Shown: positions 34,644-46,935 of the stretch, piece by piece | Position numbering within the stretch: the stretch's first letter is position 1 | Layout of the letters: each line of letters starts with the position of its first letter | Assembly (NCBI GenBank): GCA_001695595.3 | Contig: MBPM02000069.1 | Location: 186,001 to 250,000, forward strand | Source: Plasmopara viticola | Taxonomy: Eukaryota > Oomycota > Peronosporomycetes > Peronosporales > Peronosporaceae | DNA: 64,000 nucleotides | Direction: 5' to 3' | Notes under the pieces: model-generated | Database searches by the model: none | Told to the model about the DNA's origin: nothing | Seen by the model: only the letters and a program-made list of their open reading frames with translations | Translations under genes and position numbers: made by a program

Positions 34644-36130
34644 TTAGGTTGGCATTGAAGCCGAGGATGTTGCCCTTGTGGGAGGAGTCACTAATACTGC
34701 ACTAGAAGTAGTGCTGGGCGTTGGCCCTTCCAAGACTTGTACACCATACCTTTGAAGTACGATGAGTCGACGATTGCCAGGCACTTTGGCGAGTTGCTGT
34801 AGGTGGAACTTTTTGTAGCAGCTCAAGTCGATGGCTAGAAACATATAGCATGATGTAGCCTCTTGGTGATATGTGCGTTTACTATGATAGATCCATCATA
34901 TTCAGAGGGCGCTGTTGTTGATGACGTTGAGAAGTTGTGCTGGATCGGATCGCAACAGTTTAAAAATAGTACTGCCTCATAACAAACCGGGGTGCCTATC
35001 CTTGCCATATAGCCTGGCAAAGCGGCCCCAGAATGTACGAGCAAATTTGCAGTCGTAGGTGAGATGGTGCGCAGACTCGACGGCTTCACAGCCGTGGGCG
35101 CAGTTGTTGCATGGCTTGTGGTATTATTATTTTATTTTAAAGCCGAGCGCGCTATGCTACAGCCAGACATAAGATCCCTGAGGTATGGAAGCACGTCGAT
35201 GTAGAAGAATCCTTTGCAGCACCATACAATGTCCTAGTTCTGCCCCGTGAGGATTCTGAGAGATCTGTAAGACATCCGCTTGATCTCGAGCAGCTCGAAG
35301 ACTAGTCGATGTATGTCTTATACTACATTTAGACCAAAACCTTCTATCGGAAAGACTGACCGTGCGTGGTCGGCTATGATCTGTACAGGGCGGCTTATCG
35401 GCTCCGTGACTGGAGCATCGATGTCAATTCATTCGCCACATTGGCTCACCCTGGGGTTGGCTGCTAACAACGAAAGCTAAAGGCTGGCAAAAGACCTCGT
35501 AAGCCAGCACTTCTTCGCATGTGTCGGGGGTCACTCAGAAGCCTGTGTCGGAGAGGGTAGCGCGTTTGCCCACATCTAAGGCCTTATACCGAAAGATGAC
35601 CGTCTTTCTCACACAAAGGCAAAGGCCTGCGGCTTACGCAATATGAGGTGCGGTATCGATTACCTATGAAGCGCAGCAAAATTTATAGTTAAGTCTAAAG
35701 CAGTCTTCGACAAACGCAAAAAGGTGTTGGGTACTCAAGCGTGAAAAGGGCGAGAACGGGTCGCCCTGATGACGAACTAGTCACTTTTGACGCCACTGAC
35801 AGGTACGCCTAATTAGCGTGCCAAAGAGGAAAATCTTTACAGCATTTCAAATAGCCTAAATTTTAGTGCTGAAGCACATTTTGAAGGGCCCCAAGCTACA
35901 CTTCCAAACGACTTCGCAAAAGCTGAGAGAGCTATATCCGCACCCTGTGGGCTTCGGTACAAGAAGAAAAAAATTGATTGTTCAGTAAGTGCAGCGACGT
36001 GGGTCGGATAGAGATTCCGGCTTTAAGTCCAGTCTGGTCGTCATAAATAAGCTTCAGAACAGTCGTGACAAAGCGGCATGAGAGTGTCGACGGGTCGGTC
36101 TTTGCTTTGTAGTAAAGCAATGTGATCGGA
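34644..36130 (-). mobile_element. LINE-type retrotransposon fragment (reverse transcriptase and C-terminal zinc segment)
   Basis: Minus-strand translation gives LLYYKAKTDPST...DDQTGLKAG near 36120-36010, matching the LLNxDYKIxxK...HPDQTGFVPGR region of LINE reverse transcriptases. VRHQGDPFSPF near 35790-35755 matches the GVRQGDPLSP motif. A C-terminal zinc-finger-like segment lies at 35105-35030: CNNCAHGCEAVESAHHL followed by YDCKFARTFWGR, a CCHC pattern usual after the RT in plant- and oomycete-type LINEs. The frame is interrupted, and neither the endonuclease domain nor a 3' tail was found, so it is a dead fragment. Confidence 0.7.
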
Positions 36131-37520
36131 CAGTATCTCGTATGGTCACTCCAATTTTAATTATATATACAAGAGAAATATGCACGCTGTTGGGACTTCG
36201 CCATTCACTTGAAGTTTGCACTATCCGTCAATTCATTAAAAACGCGGTCGAAATCTTCGGTTTTTCTTATGGGGGCTAGACCCAATTTGAAGAGGCTCGC
36301 TCGCGCTTATGATCCGCCTCAACACAGATTGCTTATTCTTGGTCTCAAGACAGAAGATTACTCCATGACGAGTACGCAAATCGGGCTTAATTTTATCAAG
36401 AAAACATTTGCGAGCTAACGGAAGATGTTCCACACGATGGGCTATGCATTTGATTAAGGACAATGTAACCATATGGCGGCGTAATGACAAACCTGCGTCA
36501 GATAAGCTGGGTATGGTTCATCATAGAAAAAGTCTATCTGCGCAGACCCGTAGTCTGTGCTCTATGGCCACGATCACCGCAGTATATTTTCGCTGACGAC
36601 TGCGCATACGTCCTTGGTGATCAAACACATTCGCTCTTCATCTCACGTCTTAACCGATAAAGTGTCGTCTAGTTCTCTTGCGAAATCAAGCTTATAAATT
36701 TGGTTTGGACTATGTTCCCCAGCTTTACTACTCGGGTCAACTTAAATAACTTGTTGCTTGCGTATTACAGCTACACCTGCCTTTGTGATATTGAATGCTT
36801 TTTTTTCTTCTGAATCGATTCTGAGCTTAGTCTTTGTTCCTTACTATAGCTGTACGAGATATCACTATCTATTGATTGCGATATTATTTGTGCAAATGAA
36901 TCGCGGTATCGAGTGAGATCCTTCTTATTCCTTCAAATACATTATATGCTCGGCCAGGTGTCTATCCTCGACGTCTTACCGTAAATATTCTACTCGACTA
37001 CTAGTATAAAGCGCGGTAGCTTTTTTTATAAATCGTCTAGCGTTGCAAAAACCACTGCTCATTTGACCGCTTATCTTCAATTCCCGCAACTGCAACGGTT
37101 GCGGTCTATTGAGCCTTCTAGAAACCTGACGCAAGCACGGCATCGCTCTTTCTCTGCAAAGTGTATGTTGCGGAAAATTTGCTAACCACTACGACTTTAT
37201 GTCACACTTTTGGTGCACCCAAGATATAGGTTTACCCTTCGCTCACATCAATATCAAGCCGGCGCTTGACTAGACTGGGCAGCTAGCTAAAATCGTGCAC
37301 GATATGGGGAACCAAGAGCAAAATTGATAAGCTTGATGACAACGGAATCGTCGCCGCTGTGAGACTGTCGTGGTATGCAATGTAGTACTTCTAACGGTTG
37401 CTAAGCAAAAATACTTATTTAACAGGGCTGGCATATGCAGTATTGACTAACACGACGCGCGGCTGTTTGTTGCTATAAAGTCCAGGAGCTCTTTAAGTGA
37501 TCGCCAAGCACTTGCTACTC
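36131..37520. other. Spacer next to the LINE fragment
   Basis: It holds overlapping frames of 62-84 codons on both strands near 36209-36596 and no recognisable gene. The minus-strand piece near 36300-36400 (KIKPDLRTRHGVI) looks protein-like, but I cannot assign it. Confidence 0.3.
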
Positions 37521-37524
37521 AAGT

Positions 37525-37668
37525 CTAAAAGTTATGGGCCTTGAATCACCGCTCGCAGTGGTAGCAATACTAAAATGCACCGCGATCACTTCAAGGCTAA
37601 AAGTTATGGGCCTTGAATCACCGCTCGCAGTGGTAGCAACACTAAAATGCACCGCGATCACTTCAAGG
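37525..37668. repeat. 72-bp tandem duplication
   Basis: Two head-to-tail copies of a 72-bp unit (37525-37596 and 37597-37668) differ at only a very few positions, followed by the first bases of a third unit (CTAAAA at 37669). The unit length is a multiple of three, and both strands stay open through it, so it could be an in-frame protein repeat. Confidence 0.9.
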
Positions 37669-37746
37669 CTAAAATATCGGGCTCCGTCAACCTCCATACC
37701 AACCGGTAGGACGTCCCGCCCCTGTTTTCTTTAAACTTCTGTTTTA

Positions 37747-37920
37747 GGGATGCTTCAGCTTAGACTTTGCCGTGTGACATACAGCTGCAGGATGACCATG
37801 CATTTCGCACTGGAAACAAAATGATCCACAATTGGGTCTAACGCGACCGAAGCAATTATCGTTGTAGTTTTCTCTACTTTTGATGCCAGACCCAGCAATT
37901 ATTTTAGCCTCCATTGGCTT
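37747..37920 (-). pseudogene. Retrotransposon gag fragment with a CCHC zinc knuckle
   Basis: The minus strand reads continuously through KPMEAKIIAGSGIKSRENY to CFQCEMHGHPAAVC and a stop at about 37747. CxxCxxxxHxxxxC is the retroviral-type zinc knuckle of Gag proteins, which binds the element's RNA. A second cysteine pair just upstream (CFGRVRPNC) may be a degenerate knuckle. No pol sequence is seen beside it. Confidence 0.55.
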
Positions 37921-39445
37921 TTACATCGATGCATTGAACCATGGTCTCAAATATTTGAATATGAGAAACATAATGGGCAAATAAAGCTTGGGTTGGCTAA
38001 TACAATATCGAGTCATGCCTTCGCATATAAGCCTCGCGAGGCCATGTCTATTCGCTTTGAGGCAGTACACAAAGCGACATATTCATGGCGATTCAGCGAT
38101 CGCGATGGTGATATCAATCTATTGAAGCCATCGATGAAGTGGATGTTGATCAGGATCGACGCCGGAGGACAGACACATTTCCATTCTTACAGTCTCATCT
38201 TTATACGGACAAGGCAGTCATTATTCTTTGCAGCGAATCCGTGAGCTCGCACTCCATTGACCTTTGGCCTTTATTTCGACGTTGTCAAATTCCGCAACTT
38301 CGTGACAAAAGCCTACCCGAACACTTCTGTGGTGTGGTTTTGAGCTATACCACTTTATTTGTGGGAGATTTTACTGCAGAAGTCTGACCTTTGTGCGATT
38401 GCAAAACCGGTCAAGGGAAGGATAACAAATAGCTCCTAGGTGCAACGGGCTAGATCTATCAGTTTGCTTATCTTACACTAAGTATGAGAAAGCGTTGCAG
38501 ACAGGCATCCGAGACCGCGTCCTTAGTCTTTGGTAAACCAAATTCATTTTTTAAATTTAAGACGATGGGCTACGGCTATAAGTAGCGTGGAGGAGTAGAA
38601 TATAGCTTCTTATTCCTGATAAAGATTTATATGTAATGCTCCTGAATTGTTTATTCCTACTTATGATTAATGGAAGGCGTTAAACGTTTTAGGGAACCAC
38701 TATCAGGCGCTCAGCTTTCGGGTTCGAGGGCTCACCTTTTCAGTCAAGGTCATCTCTTTTGGCCTCTAGCTGGCTGCAGGGAGTAATTAGAGCTTATAAC
38801 GCGGCTTTTGTATCAACCTACAAAAATGAAGATCTTCTAGAATTTACTCCTGTTTCAAATACACACAAGTCTAAGTTTTCTATATTTCGCCCCTAGTCCC
38901 ATCTCTCACTTTTTACAATTCCAGAATGAATGGCTTGAAAGACTTTAAAAGGCGCATATATCACTCTGGGTTGGCCGCTCGTGGATTGATCGACAATTTG
39001 ACACACAAAGAAAGGTTCATTTTGAGCATTGATACATTGCACCAGGTTTGGAAACCGTAAGCAAATGCCGCACCACAGTCTAGGAAGATTGCGGTAGTAT
39101 GGCGCTAGTTTCTCTACATATACACAAAGCACAACTGTCGAGATGTGTATAGTTAGAAGTGGTGTATTTCGATAAAGACGGTGGTTTTCGAGATCGGAAC
39201 AATTTTTCATTATAAGGTTACTGCAGCCAATCAGAAGCCAAGAGAGATGACTTAGGGCTTAGAGTCTATAGGGTGAGCGTCTAAAACTAAAATTTGAGCG
39301 TCTGACAGTGGTTCATATCGTATTTATAATAAAGAAGTATAAAGCTGACGCTGTCAAAAAAAATTCGATTCTGCGCTAAATAAAGTATGTTTTACAAGCC
39401 CTTGTAATATTCCTCGATCGTGAAACATACAAAGTAAATAAACAC
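37921..39445. other. Spacer, no gene recognised
   Basis: It contains an ATG frame of 105 codons on the minus strand (38893-39210) with no recognisable domain or signal peptide, and several shorter frames near 37990-38390. Coding is not supported beyond length. Confidence 0.3.
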
Positions 39446-39458
39446 ATTAAGCCAGTAA

Positions 39459-39784
39459 TTTTCGGAATAGGTTGGGGTGACGCCCTCCTTCCAAGCGCGG
39501 GGGCTAAATGCTCGCGCGCTTCGGGCAGGTACTCTTGGGCATCTTCAGGTCTCTAACGAGTCTCACCCTCGACGCAACGGTCTCCAGCACCAGGGCGCCA
39601 CCTGGGCTCTTACCAAGTCAGAACTACACAAAATAATGGAAGACCCTCACGGCCTCGGTGCTGGCTGCACTGCCCGCCGAATAAGACCCGACGTATGCGG
39701 ACACCACTCTATGCCGTGGACTAGCCATAGAGCCTAGCACGTGCATAACTTGGCAACGCGATAAACGTAATACAATACAATACA
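39459..39784 (+). mobile_element. SINE-like element, copy B
   Basis: About 326 bp, same family as 11398-11719, ending in (TACAA)n. The flanking target duplication is ATTAAGCCAGTAA at 39446-39458 and ATTAAGTCAGTAA at 39785-39797, 13 bp with one mismatch. The sequence is very close to copies A and C, so the family was active fairly recently. Confidence 0.85.
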
Positions 39785-39797
39785 ATTAAGTCAGTAA

Positions 39798-41663
39798 AAA
39801 ACCACTTCAACAGATTTTACGTCTACATGCTCAACTATATCAATACACATACTTTATTTTCTTTAATTAGAGTTGTAAAGCAACACATCAGCCTGTTGCA
39901 ATTATGATGTAGCATTGCAAGACCAGTGACAAGGCGTACACGCGAAATTAAGGTGGCAAACGGGAATACTTTAAATCTTTCTGCCTGTGGTGTGCGTGAG
40001 CGATCAGCGTCTCACGGCCCGATCTGTCTTCCTAGGCATGCGCGGACGTGTAAGAGCCATGACTGGGTGACTAATGACACTGGCATAATTTAAGCTAACC
40101 TACACAAAAAGTACGTAAAATGTGCCAAAACGAAGCATGACCTACCAATGCAAGTAGTAATCTCTGACAATAGTGGCGAGCGTACCTGTAAAAAGACGTG
40201 GAGACAAGGATGCTACGTAGAACGACAACACAACACTTTTATCTCTGGAGCAAAATGGCAGTGCCGAAGGTAATATTACGTTTTCTAACAGAAACTCTTA
40301 GCCTTTTTAGCCACAAAGCAACTAAAAGCGATCCCATTTTGTCAGCGACGCTGTTTGAGAATAGTTTTATTTTCAGATCGGGCTATAAAAACGCTGTCAT
40401 CTACAATAGCCAAAATATGATATTTGGCGTGTGAAGGGCTTGCTGGCGTAGTACCAGCGACTTCCAAGCGACTGGAGCTAACCACAACATCTAAAGTGTA
40501 GAAGACACATGACTTTTTCATTTTTTAAGTCTATTTGCCGAATATGCAAATAACCAAACATTTTGGATGCCACGTGGAAAGTGGCTTCGAAAAGCCCTCG
40601 CCGCGTTCGAAGTAGATGCCTGCATCGACCGAATTGGCCATCGAGGAGCTTACTTGCTTCTAATTCCGACTCGCATTAAGAGAGTGAGAAGACCTTTATT
40701 AGGGCAAACCCTTGTGTTGGTTCTCCGTGGTGGGAGTCAGAAAGGTAGCGAGGAATCTCGTCATTGACTCCACTCTCTTCATTCTGGTACTCAAGGCTTA
40801 TGGCGTAATAACATGGGTATTTTAGGTGGGGCTTAGCTCCAAAAGTAATAAATTTGTTCTATCTCAAGCGTGGGAGAACTTGCATAGCCAATGAGCCTGA
40901 CGATACATTCAACACTTTTCGAAGCTTACTCTGGGCTGTTAGCTCCTTATTATAATTTTGTATACATTTTATGATATTAGATTTTGAGTTACTTAGAAAG
41001 ATTCTAGTAAAACCTAATATCACCTATTTTGAGGTAATTAAATTATTTATTCGGCAATTGGTCAATGTTTGACAACTGAGTATTATCTATTCTATCCAAA
41101 TACACTAATCGAAGTTATCTATTTGACGACAACCGATCGCGGAAGAGGCCGATTAAACAGCTTCGTCGCAAGGTTAGTTAATTTAGAAGCTTTAGCAAGT
41201 AAATGAGCCAGGCTTTTGCTCGTCGAGCGCCTACGAAACTATGAACATTAAGTATAGTCCACGAAAGCAAGCAGTTACCCCTGATAAAGCATGACCATCC
41301 ATTATTTTACGAAAGTTGCGGCACTCCTTCTCATTTACACCGCCCGAAAGCGGACACCACCGGGTAAAAGATGGGTCCGGATGCACGCGTACCACGTGGT
41401 TTAATATAAGGTCGTGTCAAAGACATTTTAATTATTTAACGAGCAACTTACTTCTAACTCGCCGCCACGCTATGACAAATTAACACATAAGAATCTGTTA
41501 ATACTTATGTTGTTCCGATTAAGTTGTAGCTTAAGTCTCTATGGGAAAGTAAGTAATGAGCCTAAGTCTGTCTTTGTGCTAAAACGCTGTCTTTTTGCAA
41601 AATGAACTTGAGAAAAAGTACGAAAGACTCTTATTCAATATTGATACCGGCGTGTGTACAAAG
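39798..41663. other. Spacer between two SINE copies
   Basis: Only short frames (up to 78 codons), most of them starting without ATG. No gene or recognisable repeat is seen. Confidence 0.4.
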
Positions 41664-41677
41664 ATTTCTGTATGTAT

Positions 41678-41997
41678 TGTATTGTATTACGTTATCGCGT
41701 TGCCAAGTTATGCACGTGCTAGGCTCTATGGCTAGTCCACGGCATAGAGTGGTGTCCGCATACGTCGAGTCTCGTTCGGCGGGCAGTGCAGCCAGCACCG
41801 AGGCCGTGAGGGTCTTCCATTATTTTGTGTAGTTCTTACTTGGTAAGAGCCCAGGTGGCGCCCTGGTGCTGGAGACCGTCGCGTCGAGGGTGAGACTCGT
41901 TAGAGACCTGCAGATGCCCGAGAGCACCTGCCCGAAGTGCGCGAGCATTTAGCCCCCGCGCTTGGAAGGAGGGCGTCACCCCAACCTTTTCCTGAAA
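41678..41997 (-). mobile_element. SINE-like element, copy C
   Basis: About 320 bp on the minus strand; its 5' end is at 41997 and its (TACAA)n tail ends near 41678. The target duplication ATTTCTGTATGTAT lies at 41664-41677 and 41998-42011 and is a perfect 14 bp. Copy B lies 1.9 kb away in the opposite direction. Confidence 0.85.
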
Positions 41998-42149
41998 ATT
42001 TCTGTATGTATCTGTCGAAATTGCAAAGTTATTAGTCAATTATGTAAATTCGTAGGTGTGACATATAAATATTGCTTTAAACTATTTACTTTGCAAGCTA
42101 TTGCACATTTTCATTCACTGGAGACTACAAGTAATAAAAAAAATGTTTA

Positions 42150-42470
42150 GCGTAAGCTCGCATATCTTCCTGCGAGTTTTCTTTGTGCAAGGCACTGCGT
42201 AACCACGTCACATGCAAAAATGTTGCAAATGTCACGTAACGATTTCAGCAACTGCATCACTTTATTTCGTCATCAACGTGACTAAGGAGTCCGGCCAGTT
42301 TCTCGCTTACTCTTCTGATGTTTGAAGTATGTGCTCGCATGTTTGTTTCGTTGTTGTATTTGAGTTTCCAAAAGTGTTTTCTCGCTCGAAAGATGTTGAG
42401 GAAATCTATGCAAGTTAATGTGGCCACTCGCTCATTTGGTTTCGTTGTGATCAATTATCTTACTCAATGA
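42150..42470 (-). pseudogene. Ty1/copia-type gag fragment, copy 1
   Basis: The minus strand reads FLNIFRARKHFWKLKYNNE, then MRAHTSNIRRVSEKLAGL and a DDE-containing turn. It continues past a stop with VMQLLKSLRD and DVVTQCLAQRKLAGRY. This follows the order of copia Gag (UBN2-type), with its LKYxxxxNMxxH...SEKLA...LLxSLP pattern. The piece is broken and no pol is attached. A second, more decayed copy lies at 50280-50540. Confidence 0.6.
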
Positions 42471-42479
42471 GGTGATGTC

Positions 42480-45016
42480 AATTTAAGGGCCTTTTTCTTT
42501 GACTTCACGGAATATTATATAAAAAGCCTATTTCAGAAGATCTTCGGAATTCGAAGACAGGACATTTACGAGTTTAACGCACTAATTTTTTTTATTGATA
42601 GATCAAAGATTGAAGAGAAAAAAATATGTACATACTTTTTTACTGAGCTTAACCACACCTGCTCCTAGACAATTAAATGAGGCTTACCTTTATAAAACCA
42701 CATATCACCAAAGCGCCACTTTTGCGACTAGTCAGAAAACTCCCTTCAAATTTGTGATTTGTTGAATTCTATCACGCTAGCACTTTGCCACACATTATCA
42801 AGCTAAAGTTGCAAAGCATCACCAAGTGCGACTTCTTTTAATTGACTCCTTGTCAAAGCCTATTTTTTGAACTCTGACGGCATTTTAAAAAGGTGGCTCG
42901 CATTGCTCGAAGGCTAGCGTTTACAATGCCAGGAATTTCAGAAGTCTTTAAATATGGCCTTGGCAGTAGATTGTATCACTCATCCATTGCTTATCAAGCA
43001 AAAATACTAGTCCTTCCACTTGCCATAAGACCGTTCTGCAAATTTGACATCAATTGCTCTATTAGCCCAGGCATGGAAATGCAGCCGAAGCCAGTATCCG
43101 AGTCAATTCAAAAACAACCCTTTGGGACATTTGTTCTTTCTCGAAGGTCATGCCTTCCCTAAGTCTAATTTCAACGATTACGGCACTCGACTTCATTGTT
43201 GCTAAAATGCATCTTCTTTGTCTTGTTCTGGAGGAATTAAGCATGCACCGGCATCCACCATAGATACCTTTGTCCCAACGGCATTCGTGCGGGTGTACTA
43301 GATTCCTGTAGAAGTGCTGTGTTGTTCATATCCACACTGACCGGCACTACGGCGGTATGACAATCTCATGTATCGGTCCAGCAATTGCCGCCCTCTGAAA
43401 TAAAATGTGGGATTCATGATCACGAAGTGTACTCACGAATCGTGGTAAATCGATGAGCGCAAGTCGAGCCACTCATCGCAACCTCGGCTTCACTTAAAAT
43501 AGACCTTCACTGACGAATTTTTTTAGTATGGCTTACAATCGATTCAGGTCTTCTCTGTCTTCATCATCTTCATCGAATGTAATGAGCGCGAGTCAGAACA
43601 AGCAGTGTAAGGCAATTCGTGAAGTAATCATTCGATCGGAAGTTTATGTCTGGAGGCGCCTCTCATTACTGTGAGTTAATATGCTATCCGAAGCCGATTT
43701 CACAAAGCTTGTCGGCGAGTTTCGCTCCTCACATGGGTCAACAATTCTTTTTTCAGGTTTCAACTATTCATGGATTTTGAAGGGTAAATCGTGAGGGACT
43801 TAAGCTGCCAACGCTTAGTTTGTCATTACGCTAAAGCCGAGACTTCCAGGATGCGGGTTGTTTCGATGTAAAAGAAGAGCAACGTGTACTTTGAGCTCAT
43901 GAGCGTGAATGTCCAATGTGGTTGGTTTTCGTTGTAGTAATCTGGAGAGTTTGTTAATCCCAGACTGGACTTCAAGATTGAAGCATGGTGAATACAGTTT
44001 CGAAAAGCACACAAGAAAGTTCCCATGCCAAATTTAAGCCAGCCTTGTCTTCTACCTTCCTAGCTTTAGAAAAAAGTAAGAGGGATTTAATAGGATTGCT
44101 AGAATTATACGCAAAGCCGTCGTGAGTTCGCGATAAATAATGGCTCTTTTCAAGCCAAATTCCTTTCGGTAAATGACACCTGAAGAATGACCCGGGAAGA
44201 AGTTGAGCGAACCACGACCAGGAAGTTTATGTAAAATGTTCTTCCTCGTCCACAAAAGCAGTAGACCTTTTCATAGAGCAGTTACTCATGTCGCCACCCG
44301 GCGGTGGGATTAGCAAAGACCATTGCCGCCGCATTGATGACTTCGGTCAGTCCACTCTTTCAAAAACGGAACAAGTTTGTCGTTACCCAAGATGGGCTTA
44401 TGACCGTCAAAACTACCTTTTTGTTGTCAAGTGTCGATATTCATGCTTATTCACTGGGTCTGACGACAATTTTAACTTTGCGGCGCTCATCTGATCTACT
44501 GACGGTAAGAGCGCTGTGACAAAACAGTAACCACATTAAAGCACGTGACGTTTGAGTGCAGTTATGTGGCAAAAATATCCTTATATGTGAGCGAGAATAG
44601 CTTTCAAAATCTCAAATACAAAGACAGCGGAGACGTGTTCGCGCACATAATTGCATAAGGAGACAATACGAAAATTCTGGAGTGGCATTTTAGACACATA
44701 ATTGAAGTCACAGGAATTGAGATAAAAAAAACTTATGATGACGTTAGAGTAGATGATGCTGTGCAACTCCAGCCTGATAATGTGTGGCAAAGTTGACGCG
44801 TGACATACATCAACAAATTATGGATCAGGTGTAAACTATTCGGTCAACAGCTTCAATCTCAAAACAACGCACTTCTTTTCTAAGACGCAATATATAATAA
44901 GTTTAAGCTCAAGTAAAGATTTTTTTTGTATTTATCGGAATCGTTTTACCGTTGCTTTTCAAAAACTCCGTATTTGGGCTTATAAGGTCCGCAAAGAACT
45001 GACGACTTGTCTGTAA
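42480..45016. other. Spacer, no gene recognised
   Basis: It holds short frames on both strands (for example 42893-43162 plus, and 43815-44026 and 44052-44255 minus) without recognisable domains. A serine-rich 50-codon ATG frame starts near 43530. The piece near 44450-44485 (GGTCTGACGACAATTTTAA) resembles 49405-49430, so parts are probably old repeats. Confidence 0.3.
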
Positions 45017-46085
45017 CTACAAGAAAGTGGCGTCGACAAAAACTTCTTTAAAAGTCGTCGCCGAGAATTTCGGTGATGACCTTGGCCGCATCCAAGTGTC
45101 CGCTAATTGCCACACGTTGATCCGTGGCTGCACCAGGACCCGAGTTGTTGAACTCCTTAAAGTACACATTGTCGACGGACTAGTTTTTGAAAGTCTTCCA
45201 TTTGTTGGGGTTGACAACAGCATCGAGCCTGCTGTTTTGGATAACAGTGCGAGCATACAAAACCCACGGTTGACCCGAGTAGAAGATGCTAATCGATCCC
45301 TTAACGCTGTAGACAGCAGAATTGGTGATCACAAACTCGGATTGGACGTCGCTTTGGTTATTGCCATTGGCGGTATCTCAGCCTTTACCGGTGGTATAAA
45401 TTTGGCACGACTGAGATCACGGGTATCGGCACCTTGGATGAAAGTATAAGCATACAGCTAAAGGCCTCTGTTTGGAATCAGAGCACCCCGTGAGCTCTTG
45501 ATTTGACAGCTATAAAAATCTTAGTCCGTTTCGTTGACTTACACAGCGCCAGCACGTCCAGGCTTTTTTGTCGAGCTAGCAGTGTTTTCAACGTTAAGAG
45601 TGTACCCTTTCACGCCACTTTTGAACTAAAGGCCAGCGTGCTCGCATTTATATTGCGATTTATCTTAATCTCAGGTGCAACGTCATCCACTGTCTTGGCA
45701 TAAGTGATAGTGACCTGATTGGATATGAATTCGTACTGCAAGTGTATCCTTGGATCACCAGAGGCCCAGCAAGCCTCGAAACGAGCACTTGCTCATTGTA
45801 TGTGCCCGGGTAAGTGAAGAGGGTGTGGTCGTCCGTCGTGTTGGGGAGGTGGGCCACGCCCTCGGCAACTGTCTTGAAGCTGCCGGGATGACCGGCCAAG
45901 GCATCGACGACGACAGCACCATGCAAAGCCTCCGTTGTACTGTCGGAACCATTGCACGAGCCCTTTGTAAGAGGGGGAGCCAGTTGTCCTGCTCACTCGG
46001 TCGGTCTACCGCAATCGATGATAAGAGTAGCTGCAACGACCGCGAGGCCAGCGAAAGACACGAAAGGGAAAGCCAAAAGTTTCAA
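45017..46085 (-). pseudogene. Pectin methylesterase pseudogene of the catalytically altered clade
   Basis: The whole length aligns with the PMEs at 30170-31270 and 46936-48036, but the reading frame is broken. The start position carries TTG (46085-46083) where the relatives have ATG. An in-frame TAG lies at 45182-45180 where the relative at 46936-48036 has Glu, and another at 45460-45458 where it has Gln. Part of the region around the NLISG motif is deleted, and there are frameshifts. The open N-terminal part (45660-45926) still shows GSFKTVAEGVAHLPNTTD and the GTYNE motif. Where the catalytic QDT triplet should be, it reads RGA, so the parent was already catalytically altered. It lies head-to-head with the intact gene at 46936. 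The initiator-like CCTCATTTC near 46115-46125 survives. Confidence 0.9.
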
Positions 46086-46935
46086 GGTTTAACCCGCCCA
46101 GCGTGTTGTATGTCGATTGAAATGAGGCTGTGATATGTATTTAGTGCGACCGCTGCAAATCATTAGTACTGTCCAAAAGAAAGGTATCGCTGGCTTGTTC
46201 CACGCAACACAATGAGATAATAATGACGATCTGCTAGTTTATCATCTTTTACGTACACATCTCATTTCGTTCGGATGGGTAAACAAACTAAATTTAATAT
46301 TATTAAAATCAGATGGCATTACTGCGCGTGCAATAAGGTGATCCTCTTATCTCGCAAGGGCAAGACTCGAAGATGGGCTCGATTCTGCAGATTCCGCACG
46401 CCCGCTTCGGGGGCTTACTACTGCAGCTGCGCCACATTGCACCCGCTCGCTTTCGTTAGCTTTTCCTGCACACACTCCTTCACAATAACTACTTTTATCC
46501 GAAACGATTGAAAGTACATGCTGAATTTGTCATACCAACATTACGCATCTTGCCAGATCTATTTCACGAGTACTGGTCTGTAGTTCTGATCTACACGGGA
46601 TACGGCTGGTCGCTGAATGCATTACGTAGAGAGATGATTTCAAAAAAAAAATTACAAGGCGATATTAACTAAGCGCTGTGTACATGCAATATTTCGTAGT
46701 CCCATCTTTTTCGACAGATCTTAAAGATGAACACGATTGATTCTACTACGGCTATATACTAGCAGATTGCCATGATTTCTTCATTACGATACGCAGGACA
46801 ATCCTCCTCGCGGATAGTACTAAGATGTGCTGCGGCACCTCTAGCGATTAGAATTGACAATGTATTCCTGCAGCACTGTATCGTCCTCAAAGCGTCACTT
46901 TAGATTTTACATCGACGCACGCGGCGGTTTGAACC
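46086..46935. other. Divergent intergenic region between two PME loci
   Basis: About 850 bp separate the pseudogene (minus) from the intact gene (plus). No other gene is seen; the 78-codon frame at 46275-46511 has no recognised domain. It would have served as a bidirectional promoter region. Confidence 0.45.
46893..46912 (+). promoter_or_regulatory. Initiator-like motif of the divergent PME gene
   Basis: GCGTCACTTTAGATTTTACA lies about 25-45 bp upstream of the ATG at 46936; TCACTTT fits YCAYTYY and is followed by an A/T-rich flank as in oomycete core promoters. Confidence 0.5.

Noticed and set aside
38893..39210. 105-codon ATG frame as a gene
   Set aside because: No recognisable domain, signal peptide or initiator motif; the length is compatible with chance in AT-rich DNA.
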